In this document: piece after piece, positions 21,572 to 33,065 of the stretch
Layout: every line of letters starts with the position of its first letter
Numbering within the stretch: position 1 is the first letter of the stretch
NCBI GenBank assembly: GCA_013368445.1
Contig: JAACJO010000003.1
Location: 1,240,001-1,304,000 of the forward strand
DNA from: Leucocoprinus leucothites
Lineage: Eukaryota; Basidiomycota; Agaricomycetes; Agaricales; Agaricaceae
DNA length: 64,000 nucleotides
Direction: 5' to 3'
Position numbers and translations under genes: made by a program
Notes under the pieces: generated by a model
What the model was told of the DNA's origin: nothing
Database searches by the model: none
What the model saw: only the letters and a program-made list of their open reading frames with translations

Positions 21572-21654
21572 GACCACTGCAGGACTCGAACCTGCAACCT
21601 TTTGGTAACGTCTAGCAATCGAAGCCAAACGCGCTACCATTGCGCCAAGTAGCC
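21572..21654 (-). tRNA. tRNA-Arg (anticodon UCG) with a 12-base intron
   Basis: The minus strand folds as a cloverleaf. The acceptor is GGCTACT against AGTGGTC (two G-T pairs), the D arm GCGC/GCGC, and the anticodon stem TTTGG/CCAAA with loop CTTCGA plus A. The T arm is GCAGG-TTCGAGT-CCTGC. The bases TTGCTAGACGTT sit between positions 37 and 38 and are read as an intron, giving a 71-base mature tRNA. Anticodon by position 34-36 is TCG. It lies about 250 bases beyond the MULE end. Confidence 0.9.
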
Positions 21655-22590
21655 ATGTTCTAATGAATTAGATGTAGTTATTCAAGCCAGTAGGTCGGGA
21701 GTAGTCGATGAACAACAACCGCCTAAGCGTGTTGGCGTTATGCTATTCTCCTACATTAGACGAGGTCCAGTGGTCTCGGACTTGGTCGGAGCTTGATCAG
21801 AGTATGTTAGATTGTACGTTTGCTCACATCGATGAGCTCCAATAGTCTCACTGGATCGCCACATCATTAGCGGTGGGCGCCAGTCAACCAGACAATAGGA
21901 ATTGATATAATTGGATCGGCAATCATTGATTTAGACTCGGTCCGGTTGGTAAGGTCAGCAAGGGCCAATCAAAAAGACTTGTAAACGTCATCGAGCGATG
22001 ACCACCCTGAAATGCCCCTATCTTTTCTTCATTCTGAACTTCTAACGAGCTTCTGCCAGCAGCATATCCAGGGCAGTCGACGCAGCCTTCGGCCACTGAC
22101 AGAATTGTAGCCTCACAATTCAATCGTGCATGAGAAGGGATAGAATCTCGCCGTGTTATGCACATTGGCCAGAGCTTGAAATGGATATGAACAAGGTAGC
22201 AACAGCAAATCCCAACAAGAGACCGAACTCAAAGAGGGGGGAAAAGGTGAAGCATGAGGAGGGTTGGAGGATAGTTTGTTGCGAGTTCAATGAGACCGAA
22301 AGACAGAAGCGGACTAGATTACAAGTACGTGTGCTGAACAAAACAAAAAACGGCAGACGTCAAATGGTTCATGAACAACTGTGCGCTAATCAAAAGTCCG
22401 TGATGTGCGAGCCGGAAAACAGATTGTCAAAAATGAGATATGTAAAAAAGTGGATGTGGTTAAAGTGGATTATGAAGTAGGGTCAATGTGCATTTCGATT
22501 GAAAGTCATGAACCTAGTCATGATTCCTAGAAGAGGCGAGAGTAAAGCTCGAGGTACCTAAGCTCAAAGGGTCCAGGTGCAACTGATGCT
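21655..22590. other. Intergenic, no gene seen
   Basis: About 0.9 kb between tRNA-Arg and the 3' end of a KRE9-like gene. One 116-residue plus-strand frame (22130-22480) is Lys/Arg-rich without a recognisable domain, and I do not consider it a gene. Confidence 0.5.
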
Positions 22591-23548
22591 TTAAAGCAAG
22601 AATGCGAGAGCCAGGGGCGCGGCGATAACGAACCACAAGCGACAATTGTAAACAGACCAAGCAGCATTAGTCGAAGTGGCGGCACCTGCAGCACTACCAA
22701 CGACGGTTGCTGGCTCGGAACTCGCGCCTGAGGGTGACACGGAGGCGGTTACAGAGGAAGGTAGCGAAACCGGAGAAGTTGGAGTTGGCACCGGAGTAGT
22801 GCCGCTCTGGGTAGTGCCGCTTGTGCGTGTAGAAGCACTTCCAGTAATTGTATTCCCGGTAACCGGAGGCGAATTGTCGGTCGCAGAAGAGGATGTGGGA
22901 GTTGATGTGCCAGAAGCTGACCCCGAGGACGACCCAGAGCCTCCTCGAATAGAAGTAATAGCGAACGCAGGGCTGGCATTTCCAGAGTCACCCATCACTA
23001 GGTCACATTCGTTAGCTCCTGGATCCATTCGTCCGGAAAAGGTGACCAGGGATGCCACTTACAGACGATGATATAGTCATCACGAGAAGGGACATCTGGA
23101 ACTGTAATTGTGATGTTCCCAGTTGTAATCTTGAAGTTTTCCGCAAGGGGATGATCTGTGGTAGCCGCGTTAGCATTGCGTTATGTTGAAAATGGCGAGC
23201 TGAACTCCGGAGAATCGGATGCGAAGCTCGAGAACACTCACCCAAGTCCAGGTTCAAGCTGTCGTTTGCCTGGAAGCCAAGGATGACACGCCCCATCAGG
23301 TTGGTGATCTGAGAGGCAGGGGGAAGGTCGTCGGTCTCCCTGAAGGATAACACATGTTCCGTCAAGTATCATGACAAGGGGATTAATTGGAAAACTCACC
23401 AAGTCACTGATTCCCGTGAACCAACTACCCAGATTGTCCCTTCATGTGGATTCGTAATGTGGGGTGCGACAACATCTCGCTTAACGAGTGGGAAACCCAC
23501 CACCGCAGAAAAGAGGAACGAGAAACACAGGGCAGCGAACGCGAGCAT
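22591..23548 (-). CDS. KRE9-like secreted protein with Ser/Thr-rich GPI-anchored tail
   Basis: Cell-wall or plasma-membrane surface protein of the Ser/Thr-rich GPI-anchored family with a Kre9/Knh1-type N-terminal domain. Start ATG 23546-23548, signal peptide MLAFAALCFSFLFSAVVG, then a Kex2-like LVKR site. The Ig-like domain has the family pattern ITNPHEGTIWVVGSRESVTW (exon 1), ITNLMGRVILG (exon 2), DHPLAENFKITTGNITITVP (exon 3) and MGDSGNASPAFAI (exon 4), joined by introns near 23400, 23230 and 23050. A tail of about 90 residues rich in Ser, Thr, Gly and Pro follows, then a hydrophobic C-terminus (LWFVIAAPLALAFLL) typical of a GPI signal. Homologues are linked to beta-1,6-glucan assembly in yeast; the role here is inferred only. 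Confidence 0.88.
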
Positions 23549-24614
23549 CGTCAGTCAGTCGCAAGTATGAGCTGGCAACGTAGCACGGTGGATCTTGGTG
23601 GGAGAACAACCGCCAAGGAGCACCTGTGTCCGGTTTTGTGGTTTATGTACTTTCGGCAAGGGAAATCATGTGACAGCGAAGTTCCAGAACAAGATGCGAA
23701 CGACAAGTGACAGGACTACATTCAACCAGCTGCTGATAAGAAAAATGTCAAGTGTTCTCATGCCCAGATGTGCAATGAAGTGGAGCATTTCGGCGGAAAG
23801 AATGTACATCGTTAACGCCGGAGCGAGAGAGGTGATGGTTGCGAGACGGAAAGCGGAGACGTTATTGCGAGCTACCGACGCTTGCTTGATTGACTTTCTG
23901 GTTTCTGGCCTGGCTGAAAATGCCCCACAAGCAGAAAACGACTCGTATGGAGCATCAGTGTCGGGTGAGAAGCTGATTAGACGCCCTAGTAACCATATTC
24001 ATGATCAGAAGAAGACACATCATCTGACCATTGTGACATTCAGCGCGGAACATAGTCTTCTTTTGAATTCACTTTCCAACGCTGGCGCTGCATTCTCGGG
24101 TATGGTGCACGTACTCGAGGCACTTTCGCCTCATTCTCTTAAGCGGCCGTTGTTCATCTCGCTTATTCTCCCCAATCTACCGGCACGACGAGCGTAAAAA
24201 CCGATCGCAAAAACCGATCGCTATTGAAGCTGCTCGGCCCAAGTAGACATACTTGGAAATGTCTTCTATGCTGCTTCTCCCTCGAACAATCAAAACTATA
24301 AACAGCCACGGGAAGCAACGTGGCCGACTAGGCGAATATGTATAAGTAGCGATCAAGCAGAGAAACAAACAGAGGTACTAGAGGGGAATTACACGAAAGC
24401 ATGTGTAGCTATTAGGGGGGACGAGTGTTTATGATAGGCGAAGAGTTCTATAATACAGCAGACAGAGGATATAATTGTGCTCCGAAGAGTCAGGTCTAGA
24501 AGGATACATGTCCATGAAGAGCGGTAGCCGCGAGAGATACAAGGGTCTTTTGAGAGTGGTGAGTTTGTCCGATTTCATATCAAGGTCACATTTCCACAGC
24601 GCTGTGCGTGTAGA
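23549..24614. other. Intergenic, no gene seen
   Basis: About 1.07 kb between two KRE9-like genes on the same strand. The 200-residue plus-strand frame at 23595-24197 shows no domain and is judged a chance frame. A perfect short repeat AAAAACCGATCGC occurs twice at 24197-24222. Confidence 0.5.
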
Positions 24615-25186
24615 CTAAACCACGATTGAAAAGGTGGCGCCATAGTTTCCAGAATCTCCCATAACTGGATAGCATTGTGAGTGTTTCGAGTCACTTGAAG
24701 ATTATCTGTTTGATACTCACGGACAAATTGGTAGTCCTTGCCCGGTGGAGTATTCTTGGGAATGGTAACATTGAGCTTGCCGGCCAAGATGCTGAAGTCT
24801 TTGGCGATCGGATTGTCTAGTAATAAATGACTACATGAGCGAGACCAAGCGGCGCAAACACATTTTAAGCATACCCAGGTTCTGGAGCCGATGGTTGTGA
24901 CGCAAGACGAGACGTCCGACAGGATTAGTGATTTGTCTTGGGGCAGAGGAGGTGTCCCTAGAACGTGTGGTATCCCAAGATGAGCCCTGTGATCGTGGCT
25001 AGTGGTTGCCCTGCGGAATAGCACCACTTACCAGGTAATTTCATAGGTGAGACCAACTTTCAAGATTGCTCCCGCAGCGGGGGACGTCAAGGGAGGAACG
25101 AACACGTCCCTTGGACTAACGGGAGCACCGAAAGCAACGATGCAGAGGGTGAAGAGGGTGAAGATGACAGTCATGAAGGCGTTCAT
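24615..25186 (-). CDS. Short KRE9-like secreted protein without tail
   Basis: Paralogue of the gene at 22591-23548. Start ATG 25184-25186, signal peptide MNAFMTVIFTLFTLCIVAFG, then PVSPRDVFVPPLTSPAAGAI and LKVGLTYEITW. Exon 2 reads DTSSAPRQITNPVGRLVLR, exon 3 DNPIAKDFSILAGKLNVTIP to DYQFV, and exon 4 MGDSGNYGATFSIVV and stop (TAG, 24615-24617). The Ig-like domain is complete, but the Ser/Thr-rich stalk and GPI signal are missing, so the product (about 130 residues) is probably secreted free. A TATA-like box lies about 110 bases upstream. The four-exon layout matches its neighbour. Confidence 0.85.
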
Positions 25187-25294
25187 TGTTGTTCAAGTTT
25201 TACTATCGAAATAGGGGATGTCGGAGAAAAACTTGAAACCCAGCTGAGTACCTCGTTGGTTGGTGAGGAAAGGTGGAGTATTTCTGACCACCTC

Positions 25295-25302
25295 TTATAT
25301 AG
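25295..25302 (-). promoter_or_regulatory. TATA-like box for the short KRE9-like gene
   Basis: CTATATAA on the minus strand, about 110 bases upstream of ATG 25186. Confidence 0.5.
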
Positions 25303-27912
25303 CCTAAATCTTACCATGTCATTATTCTATCGCAGACTCCTGCGTTGTAGTGGAGCCCGGAAGCATTGTTCAAACTCAGGCAATGGCGGCGTCGAGGGAG
25401 TGCTAACTTCCTGCGCAGCCATGTGGTCGGCCCAGGTGATGAGCCTGATGTCAGTGAAAGCCTCCAGCAAGCTTCTCTGGCCACACAGTAGGCTATGATC
25501 TCACAAGGTGGGTAAATCCTAGCCTCATTTGCCATATTTCTGGTGCTTCCTCATCAAACTGACGTTCCGCTGCATCAGCTGAATCTTCAGCCTCATGTTT
25601 GTGATCTTGGACGGGAGAGGAATACCTATTTCCTCTCTTCTTGACTTGCTATCTCTGCAAACTTGGCTCAGGCACAGCTTCGGGTTAAAGAGACCGTGGA
25701 CTCGCGGCGCGTAGAATCGGATTTTCCCGCTAATGTTATGCATTAGGCAGACATAAAAGGCGCTACGAACCATCACAGCAATGCGTGCACTACCCAGGAG
25801 TAGAACAATCGAATTAAACTAGTAGGTCGATTGGTACCGGCGGAGTCTCAGCTGCCGATAGATGGGAGTAGATTTGAAGCTTGGGGGCTTGAACAAGCTC
25901 TTTGAAAGGTACACTCCTACGGTTGTCGGTTTAGCTCTGGAAAGCATCTGGCTATCGCATTCTTTTCACAGGAGGCGTGTCGAAAGCACGGCGCTATAGC
26001 ACAAATGTATTCTATACAACAGCCTCCGACGAGCGCGATTATCGGCGACGCAGTAGCCTCTCACACCCAACATTGCCTTGTTCTTCATACTAGGACTGAT
26101 TCCGACGGCTCTGGGTTCCTCCTTACTCGTCCAAGTCCTCACGTTAATATCCGGCTTCATCTTGATGATGAATGTTTTACTCGTCTTCTTACCGGCCTGC
26201 TTCGATGCTGTGGCGTCAAGCCACTAACTTGAGAAGCTAGTTTTGTGACGTGGCTCACACATTTCGGGGGTTTGAAGTTCAGATTCGACCCAAGGCAGTT
26301 GAAATTGGTGGCTCCTCATTTGGCCTGGAAAGGATGGAAATCCCTCATGTTTGTGCCCCATTGCGGGGTGATGATGGGTGTATGGGGGGAATAAATCGCC
26401 CACTGGAGGAAGGCGCCTAATTTAGCTATCTTTCCTTTCATTTGGGATGATAATTTGTACGTATGAGAACTACGAGAGTTGTTGCGCCTAAGAATCGTGC
26501 TGATACTCGTTCTTTAGAGGTAGTGTTCCCCCAGATCAGGTGCGGTTGGGCGAGCTTTCAGGCTCTTGCATCCAGAGTTTCGTTGTGACTATCGTCGATA
26601 TGCTATCATGACGAGCTCTCGACGTCAGTGAGCAGTGAGCATGATCATAGAGTTTTTTTTTTTCGTGTGCTTCCTAGCATCCGCTGTTGGGCAAGTTGTT
26701 TTCATGCTTGATTATTAAAACCGGCGGCTTGACAGCTTGAATATAGTGATTGTTGCTGCTACTTCGTTTTCAAAGTTCGAGGCAAATTCCTCGAGCACCG
26801 GAGTTGTCACTTCAAGAGCTCAAGTCCCATCGACTCGCCCATTTCGATATAAGGAACCTTAATATCGCTGCTGAATAATTCAGCCCGTCGTCCAACACTA
26901 ATCGCTGTTTGACACCTCGCTGGCAGTGAATCATGACATTGCTTGCCGTTCATCCGTCCGTATCCCAGTCTTCTTGAATCATAGGGAAAAGCTATCACTG
27001 GCCTGGTCATCAGTGATCACCGATAACCATGAGACTGGTAGCGCATACGTTTGCTCAGTGCCTGGCGGGGGATCGGCAGGGTTGCCCATATTCCAAACAT
27101 GGTTTTCATTTATCCTCAGAACTTGAAAGTACATCTGGAGCATTTTTATTTTTATCCTGCAAGAAATCGGCGCCCTCAGAGCGTTTGTTGTTGGTGGAAC
27201 AAAACAGGCCCCTGCACGTTCTGCACTTATAGCAAGGGCACCGATATCCACTTTCCTTACTCAGACTTCGCGTCAGGGACCGGCGTAGCGAACACAAGCA
27301 TATCGGCTTTTTTCCAGTGCTGCTCGAAGACCACCGATTGAGTCACCGAATAGCAATCTTCTACTATTCATGGTCGAAGGTAAGAATTTTGACTCTTCCT
27401 ACAATGAAAGATATCGGAAGACCGGTGAGTTGTGCCTCCCAAGCTCATGGAGAGAGGTTGACTCAGTTTTCGCTGCTCGGCCTCCTAGTTGGTTTAGAGG
27501 GATGCTCCCCAGGGTCGTCTAATTTAACCGGAATTTTATTGCACTAGCCTGCAGTGGCATATATTATAGTGCGTTGACAGTAAAAAATGGACAACGATGA
27601 ATAATGTGGTAGACGACTTCCAGAGCTCGTTTGTGTTGGATCTTTCTCAATTTCTTGACTTGCCTAGTTCAGCTGACCCTGAGCGCCACGACGCGCTCTT
27701 GGACAAACAAGCGTACACATCGCGTCTGTACGCGTTGAGTGTGACGCTGTCAATATAAAGAAGTGTTACGTGTGACAGGTCGCTCCCTCGCGTCCTGGCT
27801 CTGACTTCCTGCCTCCAGCAACAGCAGCGTCGGCCTGCCAGTTGTCCATTTTATTCCTACTTATCTTTCATTCTTTCCTATTCCCTCCTTTAACCGACGC
27901 GACTCGTCCAGA
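25303..27912. other. Intergenic, no firm gene
   Basis: About 2.6 kb between divergent genes. Several short frames (for example 26979-27251, minus) carry no domain I recognise. It includes a 10-base T run near 26651 and a possible TATA-like sequence (CAATATAAAG near 27750) about 160 bases before the RIF1 start. Confidence 0.45.
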
Positions 27913-30900
27913 ATGAGTCTTCTAACACCTCCGAGTACTGGACACCGAAGTGACAAGGAGAACCGCCCCACTACTGACAGTCGATCACACGTCGTGTGGT
28001 CCCAGCATCACCAATTTCACGATATTTCCGACTCTCCGAGACCCCTCAAATGCCTGAGTGCAAACAGGGATCGTCCAGTCAAGTCTATCCTCAAAAAGTC
28101 GAGTTACCCATTGCTACCACTGATCGACATGAACCCGCGCGAGGAGACACCAGAACCTGAGGACCCGCTTATGGATCTTCACTATCTGGAGGGGCCTGTT
28201 TTCACAATAGTCTCGCCGCTTGCTACGATGCAAGAACTTAATGAGGCATACGGCCGTCTTATGGCGCGACTACGGGCAGCAGTCCTCGGATCGACGGATG
28301 CCGACGCGTCGTGGCCATTATTCCACCCTATACGGCAATGTAAGGCTGACTTTGTAGCTTCTATAGTGCGAGACTTGCGTCGCGCTCTGGAAGATCCGGC
28401 GGAGAAGTTTCCAAATCAAGAACAGGAAATCCCTGGACAGGAGGACGACGCGAAGGCAGCAGCGTCATTGCCATCACCAAAGCATAGTCCAAAGAAGAAG
28501 AAAGGAATGAGTGCGGAGCAGGTTAAATATGCTCGAGATTTGTGTACAACTTCACATTCTGCTATGAAACTCCTTGCATTGGTTATGGGATTACCTGCTA
28601 TTTACAAATTATTCTCTGGTATGTTATTTGTCCACTCCTTACATTTTCGCTATGCTCATACATTCACTCATAGATACCCAGCTCAAAGAGCTTCTCGGAC
28701 AAGTTCTTGCTATACCCAACGCCGACTCGCTCCCTACCCCCAACGCTCGGAAAACATGCGCGCTTGCTATCTGGGTTATCCAGGTCCAGCGACTTTCGCG
28801 TTCTATTCTCCAGCCACTATCTATTCGTATCGCCCATGTGATCCGTCGTGGAATTGACGGCGAACTTGGCAAGGAAGGCAAGAAGGGATCCGCAAGCGAC
28901 GGTCTCAAGGTATGCATCCGCTTCGGTAACTACGACGTCACTAACTTACAGAAACCCAGGCTATCCATGATCTCTCTGTCTTCCAACCAACCACCTTTGT
29001 TCCCGCTTTCACCAACATCCTGGACTCTATCTTAAACAACCTTCTTGCACCAACTCTTGCCCTACGTCAGCAGGCTTGTCAAGCCCTGTGTGGTATTGTT
29101 CTTGGCCTGATTACACTTCCCCGATCATCAACCTCCATTCATTCCCGCATCTCTAACATTGTCGCCGACTATGTTACCCAAATTCCTGAATCCCGATCAC
29201 CCAAACCAATTCGTTCAGCCACACCCTCGCCTTCCAAGCTTGCTCAGGAGCCCACCATCTATCGAACGCTTCGAGCGACACTCAATGCGACTGAGCCTGT
29301 CCATTCCGCCCAAGGCCCTGTATGGGCACTTGTCGTCCTGGCTTGTTTCATCGTTTTGCTTGGTCCCACCATGATCCACAATAACAAGATATTCCGGTCC
29401 CTCTCCACGCTACTATCACTTTCCATGCGCCATAAGAAAAGTTCTGTGCGAGCCCTCGGGTGCGTAGCTTGGCGTTGCGTTGCTTGGGTATATTTCCTTC
29501 CAGGTAATGACAACGCGCTTGAAACGTCCTTGGCTCACGACATGCTCAAAGACAAGCGCGAATCTATTTGGAAAGCGTTGATGAACGTCGTAGATGTGCA
29601 GACCGGGGTCGCAATCATCGCGGCTGTCTTGGGAGAGGAGAACACGGACTCTGACGACACGCTGTTGCGAACCATATCGGTCCTGGAAAACATGGTGACC
29701 AAGCAGACGAATGTTGTCGATGTAATTGAGACTCTGAAGTGTCTCGTCAGCTTCGAGACAACGAAGGCCCCATGGAAAGTTAACAAGCTCATTATGCCGG
29801 CGATCTTCACCGCCAATCCAAGTCTCCTCGCAGTCGAGTACAAATCGTTGTCTGTTGCCGTCAATGATATGCTTCTCGCCCAGCCTCCCCTCGAGGATGT
29901 CCGATGCCTATCCAAGGAGGAGGTCGCGCAGGAGTGGGTATTCGACGGGATGATTAAACTCTGGAAACAGGCTCTTGCCAACCTGAAGAAGTTTGATGAG
30001 ACTGAGGTCTCCGTGAGTTCTACCTCATGATTACGTTGTTCAAGCTGGTTGACGTTTCCCCTCACTTCATTCAGGGCATGGCTTGCGATCTGCTGTTGGT
30101 CTGGCAAGGGCTATTGGGTGCGGTGGCAAGTGTTCTGCAAGGTACGTTTCCCGAAATGAAACTTCGTCCAGTTGTCGGGGTTGGATGGCTGGCTGACTCA
30201 GGGTGCGATAGATGCGGGAGATGATGAAGAAAGTGCAATGGAGTTTACGCGCAAAGCGGCAGATGTCTTGGTTGACCTTCTTGTGGACTCTGATCTTGAT
30301 CTCATGTCCAGTAAACCCGCTCAGATCACACCAGAAGCACCTGTCCCTGGGGTTTTCGCCCTTTCCGGAAAGACGAATGGTGAACTCAAACTCCAGATTG
30401 TCTCCGAGATGTGGAGGATCACGCATATGGTTTTCCATGAGACTAACCTCCGGCGTGCGGGAGAGCGGTTACTCAGTTGTCTGATGAAAGTCGAGGATGA
30501 GCTTGTGGAGTCAAATAATGATGCAAGGCAGCTATGGGTGTCGCTCTGTGTCAAGACATTGTCAGTTTGTGATGTAGACGCTATGAAGATGTTTTGGGGC
30601 ATCGAAGAGGGTGGCTGTGAGTGGGACTGGACTGAGGAGGTCAGAGCTGTTGTGTGGAGAATATTTATTGAGAAATGGAGCGAAGGTGATTGTAACTGGG
30701 AAGGTGCTGCCGTCTTGCTGGGTGAACCTTTTACGTGCGTTTCACTTGATAATGAATCTATGAGCGTTTTTATTGAGACTTTGCTTTTCAGGTCTCCTCG
30801 GCCCCAGATATTGGGCAATGAGGACTCGAAGAAGTGGGAGGATTTCCTCCAATACGCTTTTGACAAGGCTTTGGATTATGGCCTAGATTCAGTTGCAGTT

Positions 30901-32740
30901 CTCAATGCCATTGCGGCCCTAATCCTGGAGCACCAAGACTCGTGTAGCCCAGCTTCCATTCAAGTTGGTGATCTCCTCATGTCGCATCTGGATATGAAGG
31001 AAATTCGAGAGATACCTGAGATTTTGATGGAGTTCGTTAACGACACCATGAAGTCGTCGTATCCCCCCGAACCGGCCAACCAGGATATCAGCAGGTGGAT
31101 GATCCGCACGTTGACGAACGCTATAGAGCAGTGTCCTACAGGGCTTGGCTCAAAGTTATTGGACCTTGTACAAGAAGGCGTATGTGTCTGGGTTGCAGAT
31201 GAACGCGAGGTTTGGAGTGCGGATGATTATGAGTATGAGGTACGTTTGCTTATGACTAGTGGGATGACGAGGCCAACTAAGTTGGCTTGTTTAGATTGTC
31301 CCGCTATACGCACAAGCCCTGTTCTGCATTCAGTTCTTACGACCTTCTATGGAAAATCTCGAAAAATTCGCGAGTGTCATCGAGTCTGGCTTTATTGGAC
31401 GTAGGGATAAGCCACAACTTGTCAAGGACCAATTCGAAAGTTTTTGGAGCGTGACATACGGTACATGGGAAGCGCCATCAGAAGGTTGGCCCGAAGGCAT
31501 TCAACGATGCCTTGGTATTGGTGCCGACATTACTCTCGAGCGAGCTTCCTCGCCATTGCCGCCTTCATCCCCCACTCTTTCGGACTACGAGTTCCCTCGC
31601 ACAAGCACTCCTGAAGCTGGAGGTCCTATTGTCCTTGTTCCTGAAACTCCCTCAACACCCATTGCATCCTTGGCCTCACGTAATTCGAGCCCCGTCTGCC
31701 AACTCGAGGAGTCTACAGAACCTTGCTTCCCTAGATTGTTACCCACCGTTTCGCCGACTTCTCCTATACGGGCCCGAGGAACGCCCTCTTCAGCTTCGGC
31801 CACGCCGACTACGCCTAAACGTGCTGGAAAACGTGCATTTGGCGTTGGATCTGCATCTGCTTCAACGGTAACTCCGAAGTCATCGAAGAGAAGGAGGATT
31901 GAAGGAGGAGAGGATAAGGAGAATGCATCACCTCGACCATTTACCCTGATGCAGATTCCCTCGGTTACGGAGCGAATTGCGATCAAGTCTCCCTTGGGTC
32001 CTGTAGGGTCTTCGTCTTTAAATAGAAAGCCTTCAGGAGCAATGAAGCGTCAGTTGGAAGTGGAGAGCGAGGATGAGTGCGGTGCTAGATTGGCTGGAGA
32101 ACCGTCGCCTTCCAAGAAGGGAAAGTTTGAGAAGAAGGTCCTTGGTAGTGGGAGGAAACGGACAGCGAGCGTGGGCAGTGATAGTAGTGTGGAGGAGAGA
32201 GATGTTGAATCGACTCTCCTTCAACCTTCGCCTTGTTCTGTTCATTCAGGCAAGCGGTATTTCATGGAAGCAGTAGTCATTCCGCCTTTCGAGAAAACAC
32301 TCTTCTATAGGCGGATGCGTTCCGCAAGTCTCGAGAGCTTCGAAGAGCCAGAGACGACGTCCACCTCCAGAGGAAGAACTACTCAGAAGGCGAAGCCTTC
32401 GGGGAAGTCGATCAAGAAGATGAATGTTGCTTTGGACCCATTCATTTCATCGTCATCGCCAACCCAGATCCCAGCCCCTCGTCGACCTAAAAACTTGGCA
32501 GTACCAAAGCTACTGCGAATGACGAGCGCACCCGCCGTAATGCCCAAGTCGTCTTCGTCTTCGGATGATGACCCACGGTACGGCCAGGTTACTCCTCACC
32601 ACCTGATTTCACCTGCGCCGAAAAAAGCCTTGGATATGTTTGACCCACCAAGCGATGACTCCCTTCCGTCATCTAGTCCCACAAAATCGGCTGCGTCGAG
32701 AAGGATCCGACGGATTGGATCATTTGGTGATGTCGCATAG
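27913..32740 (+). CDS. RIF1: RIF1-like telomere/replication-timing factor with PP1-docking motifs
   Basis: Homologue of Rap1-interacting factor 1, a chromatin protein that controls replication timing and telomeres by recruiting protein phosphatase 1. Six exons read cleanly: 27913-28618, 28674-28909, 28960-30012, 30075-30141, 30212-31239 and 31295-32740. They total 4536 bases, or 1511 residues. The N-terminus has a KEN box (residues 15-17), an RVxF-like HVVW (26-29) and a SILK motif (58-61 in RPVKSILKKSS), matching the N-terminal PP1-docking pair of yeast Rif1. Next is the Rif1 N-terminal helical-repeat domain (DLHYLEGPVFTIV, ELNEAYGRLMARLRAAV, TCALAIWVIQVQRL, ALGCVAWRCVAWVYF). The C-terminal third is disordered, Ser/Pro-rich and basic (TPKSSKRRRIEGG), ending near GQVTPHHLISPAPKK. 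It is convergent with a second RIF1-like gene at 35583-39977. Confidence 0.88.
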
Positions 32741-33065
32741 TTGCATAATTTTGTTTTCTGTATCATTATTACTGGTTGATTTTGTACTATAATGTCCGAA
32801 AAGAAGCATACAGTTGGTCTTGAATGTGTTACACTCGCTTGAAATGCTGCACCTTGTGAGCCGAATGTGCCTGCCACGGCTCGATCAGCCCAACGTTAAC
32901 ATCATCGCGATCGGATGCTGAGAGGGCTTATTTTGGGAACATACTTTCCACATTTCGCACGTCATCATTCTGGAATGATATTAATAAACCCCCAGAATGA
33001 TGTCGCGCACTGTTGACAACGTTTGGCCCATAATCAAGCCCTAGTTCACTCTACCACTCTCTTCG
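32741..33065. other. Intergenic, RIF1 3' side and CFA synthase promoter
   Basis: 325 bases with no coding frame. It contains a short repeat CCAGAATGATG/CTGGAATGATA around 32970-33002 just upstream of the next gene. Confidence 0.5.

Noticed and set aside
22130..22480. 116-residue Lys/Arg-rich plus-strand frame
   Set aside because: No domain and no promoter or splice signals. It probably reflects A/G-rich DNA on this strand.
23595..24197. 200-residue plus-strand open frame between the KRE9-like genes
   Set aside because: No recognisable motif. It partly overlaps the promoter of the KRE9-like gene on the other strand.
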